Position numbers and translations under genes: made by a program. 64,000 nucleotides of DNA, taken from assembly GCF_030409415.1 (NCBI RefSeq), contig NZ_JAUFPW010000035.1:124001-188000 (forward strand), read 5' to 3'. How positions within the stretch are numbered: position 1 is the first letter of the stretch; every line of letters begins with the position of its first letter. Under the pieces are notes generated by a model that did not search any database, was not told the origin of the DNA, and was given only the letters and a program-made list of their open reading frames with translations. Source of the stretch: Pedobacter aquatilis. GTDB lineage: Bacteria > Bacteroidota > Bacteroidia > Sphingobacteriales > Sphingobacteriaceae. Shown here one piece after another: positions 24,040-32,562 of this stretch.

Positions 24040-25233
24040 ATGAAACAAAAAATTAAAATATTGTTACTGATAATGCTGTGCGGTAGTGTAGCGCAGGCGC
24101 AAAAAAACAATATTAAAAAAGCGTTTGCTTCCGCAGAAAAACAAATGGAAGTACTGATTAAAAATGTAGATTCTGCAAGAAAAATTAAACCAAATTTGGT
24201 TTCGCCCAGAACGGTAGAAAACGGACAGTTTAAAATGGTTAACTCCAGAGATTGGACGAGTGGTTTTTTTGCGGCAGAACTTTGGTATTTGTATGCTTAT
24301 ACCAAAAATGAAAAGTGGCTAAATCTTGCTAAAAAATATACAGAGGATGTTAAAAAAGAGCAATTTAATAAAGGTACACACGATTTAGGTTTTATGATTT
24401 ATTGTCCGTTTGGTAATGGCTATAAATTAACGAATGATACCGCTTATCGAGGTGTAATTGTTCAGGCGGCAAAGTCACTTTCTACAAGATTTAACCAAAC
24501 TTCAGGCGTAATAAAATCTTGGGACCATAATGGAGATAAATGGAAATTTCCGGTAATAATTGATAATATGATGAACCTTGAACTGCTTTTCGAGGCTACA
24601 AAATTTACCGGAGATTCTTCATTCTATAAAATTGCAATTAGTCATGCAGATAATACTATAAAAAACCATTTCAGACCAGATTTTAGTTCATACCATGTGA
24701 TAGATTACGACACAACGCAGTATGGAAAAGTACGCCAAAAGGTTACTGCGCAAGGTTATGCAAATGAATCTTCATGGGCTCGTGGGCAAGCCTGGGCATT
24801 GTATGGGTATACGATGTGCTTCCGGGAAACTAAAAAACAGACTTACTTAAATCAAGCTGATGGAATTGCTGCATTTATTTTAGACTCTAAAATAACGCCA
24901 AAGGATGGTGTTCCATATTGGGATTATAATGACCCATTAATACCCAATACATCAAGAGATGCTTCTGCTGCTGCCATAACGGCTTCGGCACTTTATGAGC
25001 TGGCTGAATATAGTGCTAATGCTAAAAAATACCGTGCGGCTGCCGATAAAATTTTAAATTCTTTAGCTTCTGGGTACACCAATAACACTGGAGAAAATTA
25101 TGGTTTTCTGTTAAAACATAGTACAGGTCATCGCCCTGTTAAATCAGAAATTGATGTACCAATAAATTACGCTGATTATTATTATTTGGAAGCACTTTTT
25201 CGGAGCAACAATAACTCAATAAAATTGAACTGA
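24040..25233 (+). CDS. Glycoside hydrolase family 88, unsaturated glucuronyl hydrolase
   Basis: The product is 397 residues from the ATG at 24040. An ATG at 24028 overlaps the lyase stop and would add four residues before a clean signal peptide (residues 1-20, ending VAQA). The (alpha/alpha)6 fold shows the two key aspartates of UGL enzymes, GTHDLGFMIY (Asp115) and PVIIDNMMNLELL (Asp175), at the same spacing as Asp88/Asp149 of the Bacillus enzyme. WARGQAWALYGYT and INYADYYYLEAL complete the signature. GH88 removes the 4,5-unsaturated uronate left at the non-reducing end by polysaccharide lyases through hydration of the double bond. It therefore completes the job of the lyase encoded 3 bases upstream. 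Assignment is strong. Confidence 0.92.
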   Translation: MKQKIKILLLIMLCGSVAQAQKNNIKKAFASAEKQMEVLIKNVDSARKIKPNLVSPRTVENGQFKMVNSRDWTSGFFAAELWYLYAYTKNEKWLNLAKKYTEDVKKEQFNKGTHDLGFMIYCPFGNGYKLTNDTAYRGVIVQAAKSLSTRFNQTSGVIKSWDHNGDKWKFPVIIDNMMNLELLFEATKFTGDSSFYKIAISHADNTIKNHFRPDFSSYHVIDYDTTQYGKVRQKVTAQGYANESSWARGQAWALYGYTMCFRETKKQTYLNQADGIAAFILDSKITPKDGVPYWDYNDPLIPNTSRDASAAAITASALYELAEYSANAKKYRAAADKILNSLASGYTNNTGENYGFLLKHSTGHRPVKSEIDVPINYADYYYLEALFRSNNNSIKLN

Positions 25234-25364
25234 TAAATTGCTTTTTTCCGTTGAGTTGTTTAAAGTTGACTGGTTTATTATGAATTGATTGCGTTTGGTT
25301 GTCCTTGTCGTTTTCGAATAAAGTTTCGAACGTAGTATGGATTAATGATTAATAAAAAGTACTC

Positions 25365-25405
25365 AAACAGGCACTTCAAACTAATTAGAGGTGCTTGTTT
25401 GTTTT
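25365..25405 (+). terminator. Rho-independent terminator after the polyuronan locus
   Basis: Arms AAACAGGCACTTC (25365-25377) and GAGGTGCTTGTTT (25388-25400) pair, with G-T wobble, around a 10-base loop and end in a T-rich run. It lies about 130 bases after the GH88 stop and before the 2H phosphoesterase gene. Confidence 0.7.
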
Positions 25406-25454
25406 AACTCGATGGTAATTTAAACAAATCGGCCCCTTAATTCGTTAATTTGTT

Positions 25455-25949
25455 ATGAAAACTTGTATCCTCACTGCCAGATTAGATGAAGTGAGTCAAA
25501 ACTTCTTTAATGAGATGCGGGATCAATATTTTCCTAAAGAACGAAATCTACTTAAAGCTCATTTAACCCTTTTCCATAAACTTCCAGATACTTTATCCAA
25601 CCAAAAAATTCTTCAATCGATAAAAGAAAATGTTTTTAAAGTGAACGTAACTTCATTAAAAAGCATCGGTAATGGACTTGCTTATTTTATTGAAAGTGAT
25701 GAACTAAATAAATTACATGCTTACCTTCAAAAAGCCTTTGATAGCCAACTTATTTTGCAGGATAAGCAAGGTTTTCGTCCGCATATTACCATACAAAATA
25801 AAGTTACAGCAGAAGAGGCAAGAGAATTATTAAAACATCTTAAACCAACTTTTCAGCCATTTCAAATAAGTCTTGAAGGTCTTGACTTGTGGCATTATTT
25901 AGACGGACCATGGCAGCATTATCAATATTATCCTTTTGCTAAATTGTAG
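25455..25949 (+). CDS. 2H phosphoesterase (2'-5' RNA ligase-like)
   Basis: The 164-residue cytoplasmic protein carries the two H-x-T/S-hydrophobic motifs that define the 2H superfamily: AHLTLF (His36, Thr38) and PHITIQ (His110, Thr112). The length is typical of bacterial LigT/ThpR-like proteins, which hydrolyse 2',3'-cyclic phosphates or reversibly join 2'-5' RNA ends. The physiological substrate cannot be read from sequence. It has its own start after a terminator and is convergent with the membrane-anchored regulator gene downstream. Confidence 0.85.
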   Translation: MKTCILTARLDEVSQNFFNEMRDQYFPKERNLLKAHLTLFHKLPDTLSNQKILQSIKENVFKVNVTSLKSIGNGLAYFIESDELNKLHAYLQKAFDSQLILQDKQGFRPHITIQNKVTAEEARELLKHLKPTFQPFQISLEGLDLWHYLDGPWQHYQYYPFAKL

Positions 25950-25978
25950 TGCGTTGTTTTTTAGTGGATTAAGAAAAT

Positions 25979-26866
25979 TTATTCTCCATTGATTTGAAGC
26001 TTATACCCGATTCCGCGTATCACCGAGATTTTAATTTGAGTATCAATTTCAAGTTTTTTTCTAAGTTTTGATATAAACATGTCCAAACTTCTACCTACAA
26101 TAACGCCTTCATCCTCCCAAATCTCTTTTTGTAGTCGGCTCCGCTCTATGGTTTCGTTAGGTGCAGCTGCGAAGATGAGTAGTACACGCGTTTCGGTTGC
26201 AGTTAATTCTATTGCTCTTTCATCTACAATAAGCTTTCGATTTTTAGCATCAAACAATACAGAACCCAATGTAAAAGTATGGGGTTGTGGTTCATTAGGT
26301 AAAGTTTGTCCAGATTTATTCGATTTCAGAAAAATAAATCCAAATATGGCTAAAAGAGGTAAACTGCCAAAAAGATAGCTATTTTTAGCAATACCCGTTG
26401 TTTTGAATTTAATATTGATTATGTAAGGTGCTGATGGTTGTTTCCTACCTATGCAAGATACAATATCATCCCTTTTATCTCCCGATATTGCAAATCCGTA
26501 AGTTACGCTAGCATTGTTTCTATTTAAAACATTAACAATATAATCGGTTGCGAATGGATCTTTAGATAACAATCTTTTTGTTGTATTTACCAAAGAACCC
26601 GGCTGAAATGTAAGTTCATTCTCAAACTTGATTTGATATTCATTATCAGCAATCTTTTCAATCGGAAGTACTCTCGATTTACCATCTCCGGATTGTAGAA
26701 GCAATTCATGTCCGATTCTCCGGAGCAAAACTTCCCTTCTCGCAATTGCAAAATCATCAACATCGCTTGCACTGATTGCTACACACATTGCTGAAATAAA
26801 CAAAAGTATCATTAAACCAATAAAGTACTTGCCTTTACCAGATAGGAGATTCTGGAAGTTTAACAT
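25979..26866 (-). CDS. Membrane-anchored winged-helix (OmpR-type) transcriptional regulator
   Basis: This 295-residue protein has two transmembrane helices (about 13-33 and 163-180) that enclose a ~130-residue periplasmic segment, then a cytoplasmic C-terminal Trans_reg_C winged helix (about 195-293). Winged-helix signs are the segment IELTATETRVLLIFAAAPNE, RSRLQKEIWEDEGVIVGRSL and the closing ISVIRGIGYKLQ. There is no receiver domain, so it is a one-component regulator like ToxR/CadC but with the DNA-binding domain at the C-terminus. It may read the periplasm directly. It is divergent from the HD protein gene with ~217 bases between them. The ligand and targets are unknown. Confidence 0.82.
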   Translation of the reverse strand: MLNFQNLLSGKGKYFIGLMILLFISAMCVAISASDVDDFAIARREVLLRRIGHELLLQSGDGKSRVLPIEKIADNEYQIKFENELTFQPGSLVNTTKRLLSKDPFATDYIVNVLNRNNASVTYGFAISGDKRDDIVSCIGRKQPSAPYIINIKFKTTGIAKNSYLFGSLPLLAIFGFIFLKSNKSGQTLPNEPQPHTFTLGSVLFDAKNRKLIVDERAIELTATETRVLLIFAAAPNETIERSRLQKEIWEDEGVIVGRSLDMFISKLRKKLEIDTQIKISVIRGIGYKLQINGE

Positions 26867-27083
26867 GTTTTTGAAATTTTATTTACAAAGTTTACAATTT
26901 TATTTTCAATCCCGGCTTTTTTTGACCAGAAAAATATCAAAGTAATTTCACTAAATCGAAATAAGGATAATACTTATTTTCTGGTGCCTGTTGGCATTGT
27001 TGTAAATTGTTGTCAGTTCTTTCGAATCTCTTTCTACAGTTTTCCTCCAGAATTTGCCTTTAATATTGAAAAAAAATATAGAT

Positions 27084-27680
27084 ATGGAGGCGTATTCTGA
27101 TGTGTTGTTAACCAGGGTAGAAAAATTTGTTGTTGAGCATTTTAAAAAGCTTGATAATGACTTCCAATTCCATAATCTTGAGCATACTTTGCTGGTTGTA
27201 GAGGCTGCTAAGCTTATTGGGCGGGCAGCTGGCTTAACCAATGATGAAAGGTTTTTGCTTATTATTGCTGCTTTTTTACATGATGTTGGTTATGTAGAAA
27301 AATACATTGGTCATGAAGAGCGAAGTGCGATTATAGCCAAAGATTTTTTAAGCACTAATGGCTTATCGGCGGAACAAATAAAGATTATTGTTGGTTGTAT
27401 TTTGGCGACAAGGCTGCCGCAACATCCTGTTAATTTGCTGGAACAGGTTATTTGCGATGCTGATTTTTATCATTTTTCGATGGTTGATTATCCTGCCTTT
27501 GCGCTTAAACTTAAAGAAGAATGGGCATTAAAGCTTGGCAAGATTTACAACAAACAAGAATGGGAAACTATAAATCTTCAATTCCTCGAAGAGCATCGTT
27601 ATTTTACTGCCTTCGGACAAAAAATACTGCAGAAAAATAAAGATAAAAACATAGCAAAACTTGCTAAGCAAATAAGTTAA
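27084..27680 (+). CDS. HD domain phosphohydrolase-like protein
   Basis: From the ATG at 27084 the product has 198 residues; an upstream start at 27054 would add ten residues without domain content. Metal-binding residues of the HD superfamily are visible: FHNLEHT (His30, His34), AAFLHDVGY (His66, Asp67), IGHEERS (His77) and VICDADFYHF (an Asp in the last motif position). Such proteins hydrolyse nucleotides or other phosphoesters, and small stand-alone HD proteins are often of unknown substrate. The gene ends 27 bases before the response regulator and may be co-transcribed with it. There is no membrane segment. Confidence 0.78.
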   Translation: MEAYSDVLLTRVEKFVVEHFKKLDNDFQFHNLEHTLLVVEAAKLIGRAAGLTNDERFLLIIAAFLHDVGYVEKYIGHEERSAIIAKDFLSTNGLSAEQIKIIVGCILATRLPQHPVNLLEQVICDADFYHFSMVDYPAFALKLKEEWALKLGKIYNKQEWETINLQFLEEHRYFTAFGQKILQKNKDKNIAKLAKQIS

Positions 27681-27707
27681 GTTAATACAGAATTACTATT
27701 TTACATT

Positions 27708-28385
27708 ATGAAAATATTGGTGATTGAAGATGAGCAGGCTTTGTACGAAAGTATTTTGGCTTATTTTACCGGTGAGGGAAATTTGTGCGAACATGCAGCA
27801 GATTTTAACTCGGCGAGTGAAAAGATTGAGCTATACAGTTACGACTGCATCTTACTAGACCTTGGATTACCTGGAGGAGAAGGATTGGAGTTATTAACCC
27901 GGCTTAAAAAACTTAATAAACGCGATGGTGTGCTGATTATATCTGCTCGTCATTCGTTGGATGACAGACTTTCCGGACTTGATTTAGGTGCTGATGATTA
28001 CCTGGTTAAACCATTTCACCTTTCAGAATTAAAAGCTAGGGTAAGTGCAATTGTAAGGCGTAAAAACTTTGATGGCGATAATATTATCCGTTTCCAGGAA
28101 ATTAGTATTGATGTATCTGCAATGAAGGTTATGGTAAATGAAAAACCGGTTATCCTCACTAAAAAAGAATACGATTTGCTTGTCTATTTCTTATCGAATA
28201 AAAATAAGGTGGTTACGAAAAATGCAATGGCCGAACACCTTTGGGGCGATGAAATGGATTTGTCTGACGACTTCGATTTTATCTATACGCATGTGAAAAA
28301 CCTAAAGAAAAAGTTGGCCGAGGCCGGAGCTAAGGATTATCTTAAGTCGGTTTATGGTATTGGTTATAAGTTCACAGCGGTATGA
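27708..28385 (+). CDS. OmpR-family response regulator
   Basis: The 225-residue protein has a receiver domain (1-120; acidic pair IEDEQ, phospho-acceptor Asp51 in CILLDLGLPGGEG, conserved Lys in DYLVKPFH) and a Trans_reg_C winged helix (about 125-225; LTKKEYDLLVYFL and YGIGYKF). Its stop overlaps the start of the histidine kinase gene by four bases (ATGA), the usual coupling of a cognate pair. It probably controls the downstream PepSY, PAP2 and GT39 genes; that is an inference from neighbourhood. Confidence 0.94.
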   Translation: MKILVIEDEQALYESILAYFTGEGNLCEHAADFNSASEKIELYSYDCILLDLGLPGGEGLELLTRLKKLNKRDGVLIISARHSLDDRLSGLDLGADDYLVKPFHLSELKARVSAIVRRKNFDGDNIIRFQEISIDVSAMKVMVNEKPVILTKKEYDLLVYFLSNKNKVVTKNAMAEHLWGDEMDLSDDFDFIYTHVKNLKKKLAEAGAKDYLKSVYGIGYKFTAV

Positions 28386-29632
28386 AATTATCATCAAAAT
28401 ATAACCGGGTAAATATTGCGGCATCAGTAATTGTGCTGATTATTACAGGCTTTATTTATTATCTGGTGATTCACTTAATCTTAACAAACAAGTTGGATAA
28501 GGATTTAGAAGTTGAGGAAAATGAGATTAGGCACTATACCCAAACATTTCAAAAACTCCCGCTTCCAGGTATTTTTCTCGAGCAGCAAATTTCTTACCGA
28601 CATTTAGCCTCTGCATCGATTGTTAAAAGGGAATTTAGCAATGTCAATTATTTCAATTCGGAAGAAAATGAATTAGAGCCAGGACGTAGATTGGTTACCT
28701 CACTTCGTTTAAAAAATGAGGTGATTGAAGTCACCATTATTAAATCTAAAGTAGAATCAGAAGATTTATTGAGGGTGATTTTAATAATTACTTTAGGGGT
28801 TACAGCCATTTTGCTAGGTTCGCTTTTTTTAATAAACCGATTTGTTTTAAACAGACTCTGGCAGCCGTTTTACCAGGTGCTTAAACACATGAAAACTTTC
28901 GAGGTTAGCAGAATGGAAAATATTAGGCAAGAGCCAACCAATATTGATGAATTTATTGAGCTTAACCAATCTGTTAATTCAATGGCCGAGCGAGTAAAAA
29001 AAGACTACAAAGAGCTCAAGAGTTTTACAGATAATGCTTCTCATGAAATGATGACCCCCCTGGCCGTTATCAATTCCAAGCTTGATTCTTTACTGCAAAC
29101 AGATGCATTTACTGAACAACAAGGAACACTTTTGGAAGATATTTACCAGGCAACAGGCAGACTTTCAAGGCTTCATCAATCATTGTTATTGCTGGCGAAA
29201 ATTGAGAATAATTTAATACCCGATGTGCAGGAAGTAGATATAAAAGAGCTTCTGGAATCGAAGAAAAGGCAATTTCAAGAGCTTTTTGAACGAGATGGAT
29301 TAAAGGTTGAAGCGAAACTGGAAAACAAAACTGTTGTTATGAGTCGTTACCTTGCCGATATACTTTTAAATAATCTTTTTAGCAATGCAGTTAGGCATAA
29401 CATTCCAAATGGTAAAATAATCATTGATTTATCTGAATCTGCACTCACAATTTCTAACACCGGAAAAGATAACAACATAAAAGACAGGCTTTTTGATAGA
29501 TTTTCTAAATCAGGTGAATCAGAAGGCATGGGTCTTGGTTTGGCGATTTCCAAGCAAGTATGTAACCTTTATGGCTATCAGATTACTTATTCCAAAGAAG
29601 AGGATAAACATATTTTTAAAATTCTTTTCTAA
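28382..29632 (+). CDS. Membrane sensor histidine kinase paired with the OmpR-type regulator
   Basis: The 416-residue protein has two transmembrane helices (about 11-34 and 131-151) around a ~95-residue periplasmic sensor, a HAMP-like linker, HisKA (FTDNASHEMMTPLAVI, His221) and HATPase_c with NLFSNAVRHN, ISNTGK and GMGLGLAISK. It is a PhoQ/QseC-like architecture. Translational coupling with the upstream regulator indicates a cognate two-component system. The downstream PAP2 phosphatase and GT39-type transferase suggest it may sense envelope state or cationic compounds, which is inference. Confidence 0.92.
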   Translation: MKLSSKYNRVNIAASVIVLIITGFIYYLVIHLILTNKLDKDLEVEENEIRHYTQTFQKLPLPGIFLEQQISYRHLASASIVKREFSNVNYFNSEENELEPGRRLVTSLRLKNEVIEVTIIKSKVESEDLLRVILIITLGVTAILLGSLFLINRFVLNRLWQPFYQVLKHMKTFEVSRMENIRQEPTNIDEFIELNQSVNSMAERVKKDYKELKSFTDNASHEMMTPLAVINSKLDSLLQTDAFTEQQGTLLEDIYQATGRLSRLHQSLLLLAKIENNLIPDVQEVDIKELLESKKRQFQELFERDGLKVEAKLENKTVVMSRYLADILLNNLFSNAVRHNIPNGKIIIDLSESALTISNTGKDNNIKDRLFDRFSKSGESEGMGLGLAISKQVCNLYGYQITYSKEEDKHIFKILF

Positions 29633-29695
29633 AAAGCTACTAACTTCAGAATTACTACATATTTGCCTTATAGTTTTGATTAAAAAATTAAGACT

Positions 29696-30094
29696 ATGAA
29701 AAAGATTTTAGGAATTTTTGTACTTATGGGCGGCGTTGTTGCGGTTTCATTTGCGCAAAAGGTTGCAGATGCAAAGGTACCTGCTGCAGTTAAAGCTGCT
29801 TTTGCAAAAAATCATCCAGGCCTAAAAGCAAAATGGGAAATGGAAAAGCAGAACTACGAAGCAGAATTTACATCAAAAGGTATCGAAACTTCAGAAGTTT
29901 ATGCGGCATCTGGTTCTTTAATGGAAACTGAAGTTTCAATTAAATCAACAGAACTTCCGACAGCTGTATTGGCAAAATTAAAAGGAATGAAAATTGCCGA
30001 AACAGCAAAAATTACCAAAGCCGATGGAACAGTACAATACGAAGCGGAAGTAAAAGAAAGGATTTATTATTTGATGCCAAGGGTAATCCTGTAA
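29696..30094 (+). CDS. PepSY-like secreted protein, probable C-terminal frameshift
   Basis: The 132-residue reading frame has a signal peptide (ending VSFAQ, residue 20) and PepSY-like repeats: VPAAVKAAFAKNHPGLKAKW and ELPTAVLAKLKGMKIAETAK. These small periplasmic proteins are common in Bacteroidota and often sit beside two-component systems. The end looks wrong: in this frame it closes YEAEVKERIYYLMPRVIL. In the next frame, from 30058, the DNA reads KDLLFDAKGNPVKL and stops at 30102, which is the usual ending of the family. A single missing base near 30056 would explain it. The corrected gene would stop one base before the PAP2 start at 30104. This may be a real mutation or a sequence error. 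Confidence 0.75.
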   Translation: MKKILGIFVLMGGVVAVSFAQKVADAKVPAAVKAAFAKNHPGLKAKWEMEKQNYEAEFTSKGIETSEVYAASGSLMETEVSIKSTELPTAVLAKLKGMKIAETAKITKADGTVQYEAEVKERIYYLMPRVIL

Positions 30095-30103
30095 AGCTTT
30101 AGT

Positions 30104-30898
30104 ATGCTAAAAATCGTCCCTTTAATGTTGTTGTTTTTTGCAGCAACATTATCTTCAAATGCACAAGAAGCTGATTTATTACACCATATAATAACCATTG
30201 ATACTACAAGCAATTGGTATGCAGGAAATGTAGTCCAAAAAAAGAAGTTTAAAGTTGCTTCTTTCATTGTGCCTGCTGTTTTGGCTGGGTATGGTTTTGC
30301 AGCGGTTTACGATAAAGGTGCGCTCAATCAGCTTGATATGAGTACAAAAGCTGAATTGCAGGAAGACCATCCCTTATTTGCGGCACACGTTGACGATTCC
30401 ATGCAATTTGCGCCTGCGGCTGCGGTTTATGCTTTAAATCTATCTGGCGTTAAGGGAAAGCACAACCTTTTTGATGCGAGTATGCTCTACCTTACATCAG
30501 CAGCCGTGATGGGCTTATCAACACATTTTGTTAAACAGGGTATTGGCAGAATGCGGCCAAATAATAATGGCAATAATTCCTTTCCTTCTGGTCATACCGC
30601 TTCAGCTTTTATGGCTGCGGAGTTTTTGCATCAGGAATATAAAGATGTTAATCCATGGATTGGTTATGCAGGCTATTTTGTAGCCACTACCACGGGTACT
30701 TTAAGAATGTACAACAATAAGCATTGGTTTAGTGATGTAGTAGCCGGGGCCGGATTTGGAATTGCCTCCACGAAGATTGCTTATTTGGTTTACCCATACA
30801 TAAAGCAGGTTTTTAACAAGAAGCAAACTTCAAAATTTACAGTGATGCCTTATTACCAACCGAGAGGAGCGGGTTTGATGCTTTCTGGCAGACTTTAG
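30104..30898 (+). CDS. PAP2 family acid phosphatase
   Basis: The 264-residue protein has an N-terminal signal or anchor (residues 1-20) and the three-part PAP2 active site: KQGIGRMRP (Lys144, Arg151), SFPSGHTAS (residues 161-164 PSGH) and GTLRMYNNKHWFSD (Arg201, His207, Asp211). PAP2 enzymes act on the periplasmic face on lipid phosphates such as undecaprenyl-PP, phosphatidic acid or lipid A. It follows the PepSY-like gene directly and precedes a GT39-type transferase, which supports a role in lipid A or undecaprenyl-phosphate remodelling under the two-component pair. The exact substrate is uncertain. Confidence 0.9.
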   Translation: MLKIVPLMLLFFAATLSSNAQEADLLHHIITIDTTSNWYAGNVVQKKKFKVASFIVPAVLAGYGFAAVYDKGALNQLDMSTKAELQEDHPLFAAHVDDSMQFAPAAAVYALNLSGVKGKHNLFDASMLYLTSAAVMGLSTHFVKQGIGRMRPNNNGNNSFPSGHTASAFMAAEFLHQEYKDVNPWIGYAGYFVATTTGTLRMYNNKHWFSDVVAGAGFGIASTKIAYLVYPYIKQVFNKKQTSKFTVMPYYQPRGAGLMLSGRL

Positions 30899-30947
30899 TT
30901 TGTAATTATTTCCATCCTCATCATCTCTATCAAATAAATCATCATCG

Positions 30948-32429
30948 ATGAACATCTTCAACAGGATACAACTTTCCATTGGAAAACGCACAATTTACAT
31001 GCTGATTGGCATTATATTCATTCGTTTTCTTTCCATTTGGATAATGGGACCGATGCCTCAGGATGCCTATTATTTCTTTTATTCGCAACACCCTAGTCTA
31101 TCTTACTTCGACCATCCACCAGCAATTGCATACCTTTTATGGTTATTTACAACTGTCTTAGGTAAAAATGTATTTGCCATAAAATTAGCGGATTCCTTTT
31201 TAACAGCATTAACTTGTATTGCCGTTTACAAATTGAGTATCCGAATTTTTCCCAAATATGAAACCGAAAAAGTGATGATTCTTTTTTTGACTACGCTTAT
31301 GGTCAGCATACTTTCATTGGTTTCTACTCCGGATACGCCCTTACTCTTCTTTTGGACGGTTTCACTAATTGCATTATACAAGGCAATATTTAATCACCAG
31401 AAAAAATATTGGCTTATTGCAGGAGTTTTGATGGGTTTGGCATTTGATAGTAAATATACGGCTGTTTTTCTTCCGGCAGGTATGCTGCTTTTTTTGTTTT
31501 TATCAGCCACTCATCGTAAATACCTGTTAAGCATTTGGCCTTGGCTAAGCTGTTTAATTATGGTTTTGGTTTCCTCGCCAGTTATTATTTGGAATGTGCA
31601 AAACCACTTTGCATCATTTGCTTTTCAAAGCAGTAAACGGATGCAGGATGCAGCGGCCCTAAATTTCAAGCCACAACTATTTTTTGGCTTTTTAGGGCAT
31701 CAACTGGCGCTGCTAATTCCGATAGTTTTTATAGCAGTTATTGTTTCTGTAGTTAAATTGACAAGTAAATATGTATCCAAAAAACTGGAAATAACAGCGA
31801 GTGGTATTTTTCTACTATCGTTTTTTCTGCCAATTTTTTTAACCTTTCAGCTACTTTCGCCAATTTATTGGGTTAAAATAAATTGGATGATACCATCTTA
31901 TATTACCGGAATATTATTGGCGGGAAGTATGATCGATAAAAAGTGGCTTAAAATGCAAGTCATCCTTTCATTTATCGTTCATTTTGGGTTACTGCTGGAG
32001 TTGATATTTTATCCATTTCAAATAAAATCTGATGATACCTGGGTAGGATGGAAGTCGCTATTAGAAAAAACAAATTTACTTAAGAACAAATATAAGGCAG
32101 GCTTTATTTTTTCTGCTGATAGTTATAAGACCACGGCAGAACTGAATCTTTACAGCGATTCATTTATATATGGCCAAAATGTTATTGGGCAGCATGCCTT
32201 GCACTTTGATTTTATTGGTACAGATTTATCGGTTTTGAAAGGAAAGGATGCAATTTTTATAGATTCTGATCCTAAATTTAAAGATGTAAATAAGGAGGCT
32301 ATTTCTAATGATTCGTTGAAGCCTTATTTCAATTCTGTAATGCAGTTAAGGCCAATTATTGTTGAAGCAAATTCACGCCCGGTTCGTAAGTTTTATGTGT
32401 ATTTGTGTAAAGGTTATAAATTTCGATAA
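30948..32429 (+). CDS. GT39-type (ArnT/PMT-like) polyprenyl-phosphate glycosyltransferase
   Basis: The 493-residue protein has about ten to twelve hydrophobic helices and the family's N-terminal signature MPQDAYYFFYSQHPSLSYFD (Asp39 is the expected catalytic or metal-binding residue), plus FDSKYTAVFLPAGM. GT39/ArnT-like enzymes transfer a sugar from a polyprenyl phosphate donor to protein or to lipid A in the periplasm. It lies 49 bases after the PAP2 gene, in the same orientation. Together with PAP2 and the two-component genes this suggests envelope modification. It cannot be told from sequence whether the acceptor is lipid A, another lipid or protein. Confidence 0.85.
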   Translation: MNIFNRIQLSIGKRTIYMLIGIIFIRFLSIWIMGPMPQDAYYFFYSQHPSLSYFDHPPAIAYLLWLFTTVLGKNVFAIKLADSFLTALTCIAVYKLSIRIFPKYETEKVMILFLTTLMVSILSLVSTPDTPLLFFWTVSLIALYKAIFNHQKKYWLIAGVLMGLAFDSKYTAVFLPAGMLLFLFLSATHRKYLLSIWPWLSCLIMVLVSSPVIIWNVQNHFASFAFQSSKRMQDAAALNFKPQLFFGFLGHQLALLIPIVFIAVIVSVVKLTSKYVSKKLEITASGIFLLSFFLPIFLTFQLLSPIYWVKINWMIPSYITGILLAGSMIDKKWLKMQVILSFIVHFGLLLELIFYPFQIKSDDTWVGWKSLLEKTNLLKNKYKAGFIFSADSYKTTAELNLYSDSFIYGQNVIGQHALHFDFIGTDLSVLKGKDAIFIDSDPKFKDVNKEAISNDSLKPYFNSVMQLRPIIVEANSRPVRKFYVYLCKGYKFR

Positions 32430-32562
32430 ATAAGATAAGAGTGCAGTCTTGAAACAGAATTTGCCTGGCAGCTTAAATTTAACGATGCTTGGTTGCATTA
32501 CTATTTTTTTTAACTTTATTTTAATCGCACTTTAACAGGTGAACTTTAGCTTTGTTTTAACT

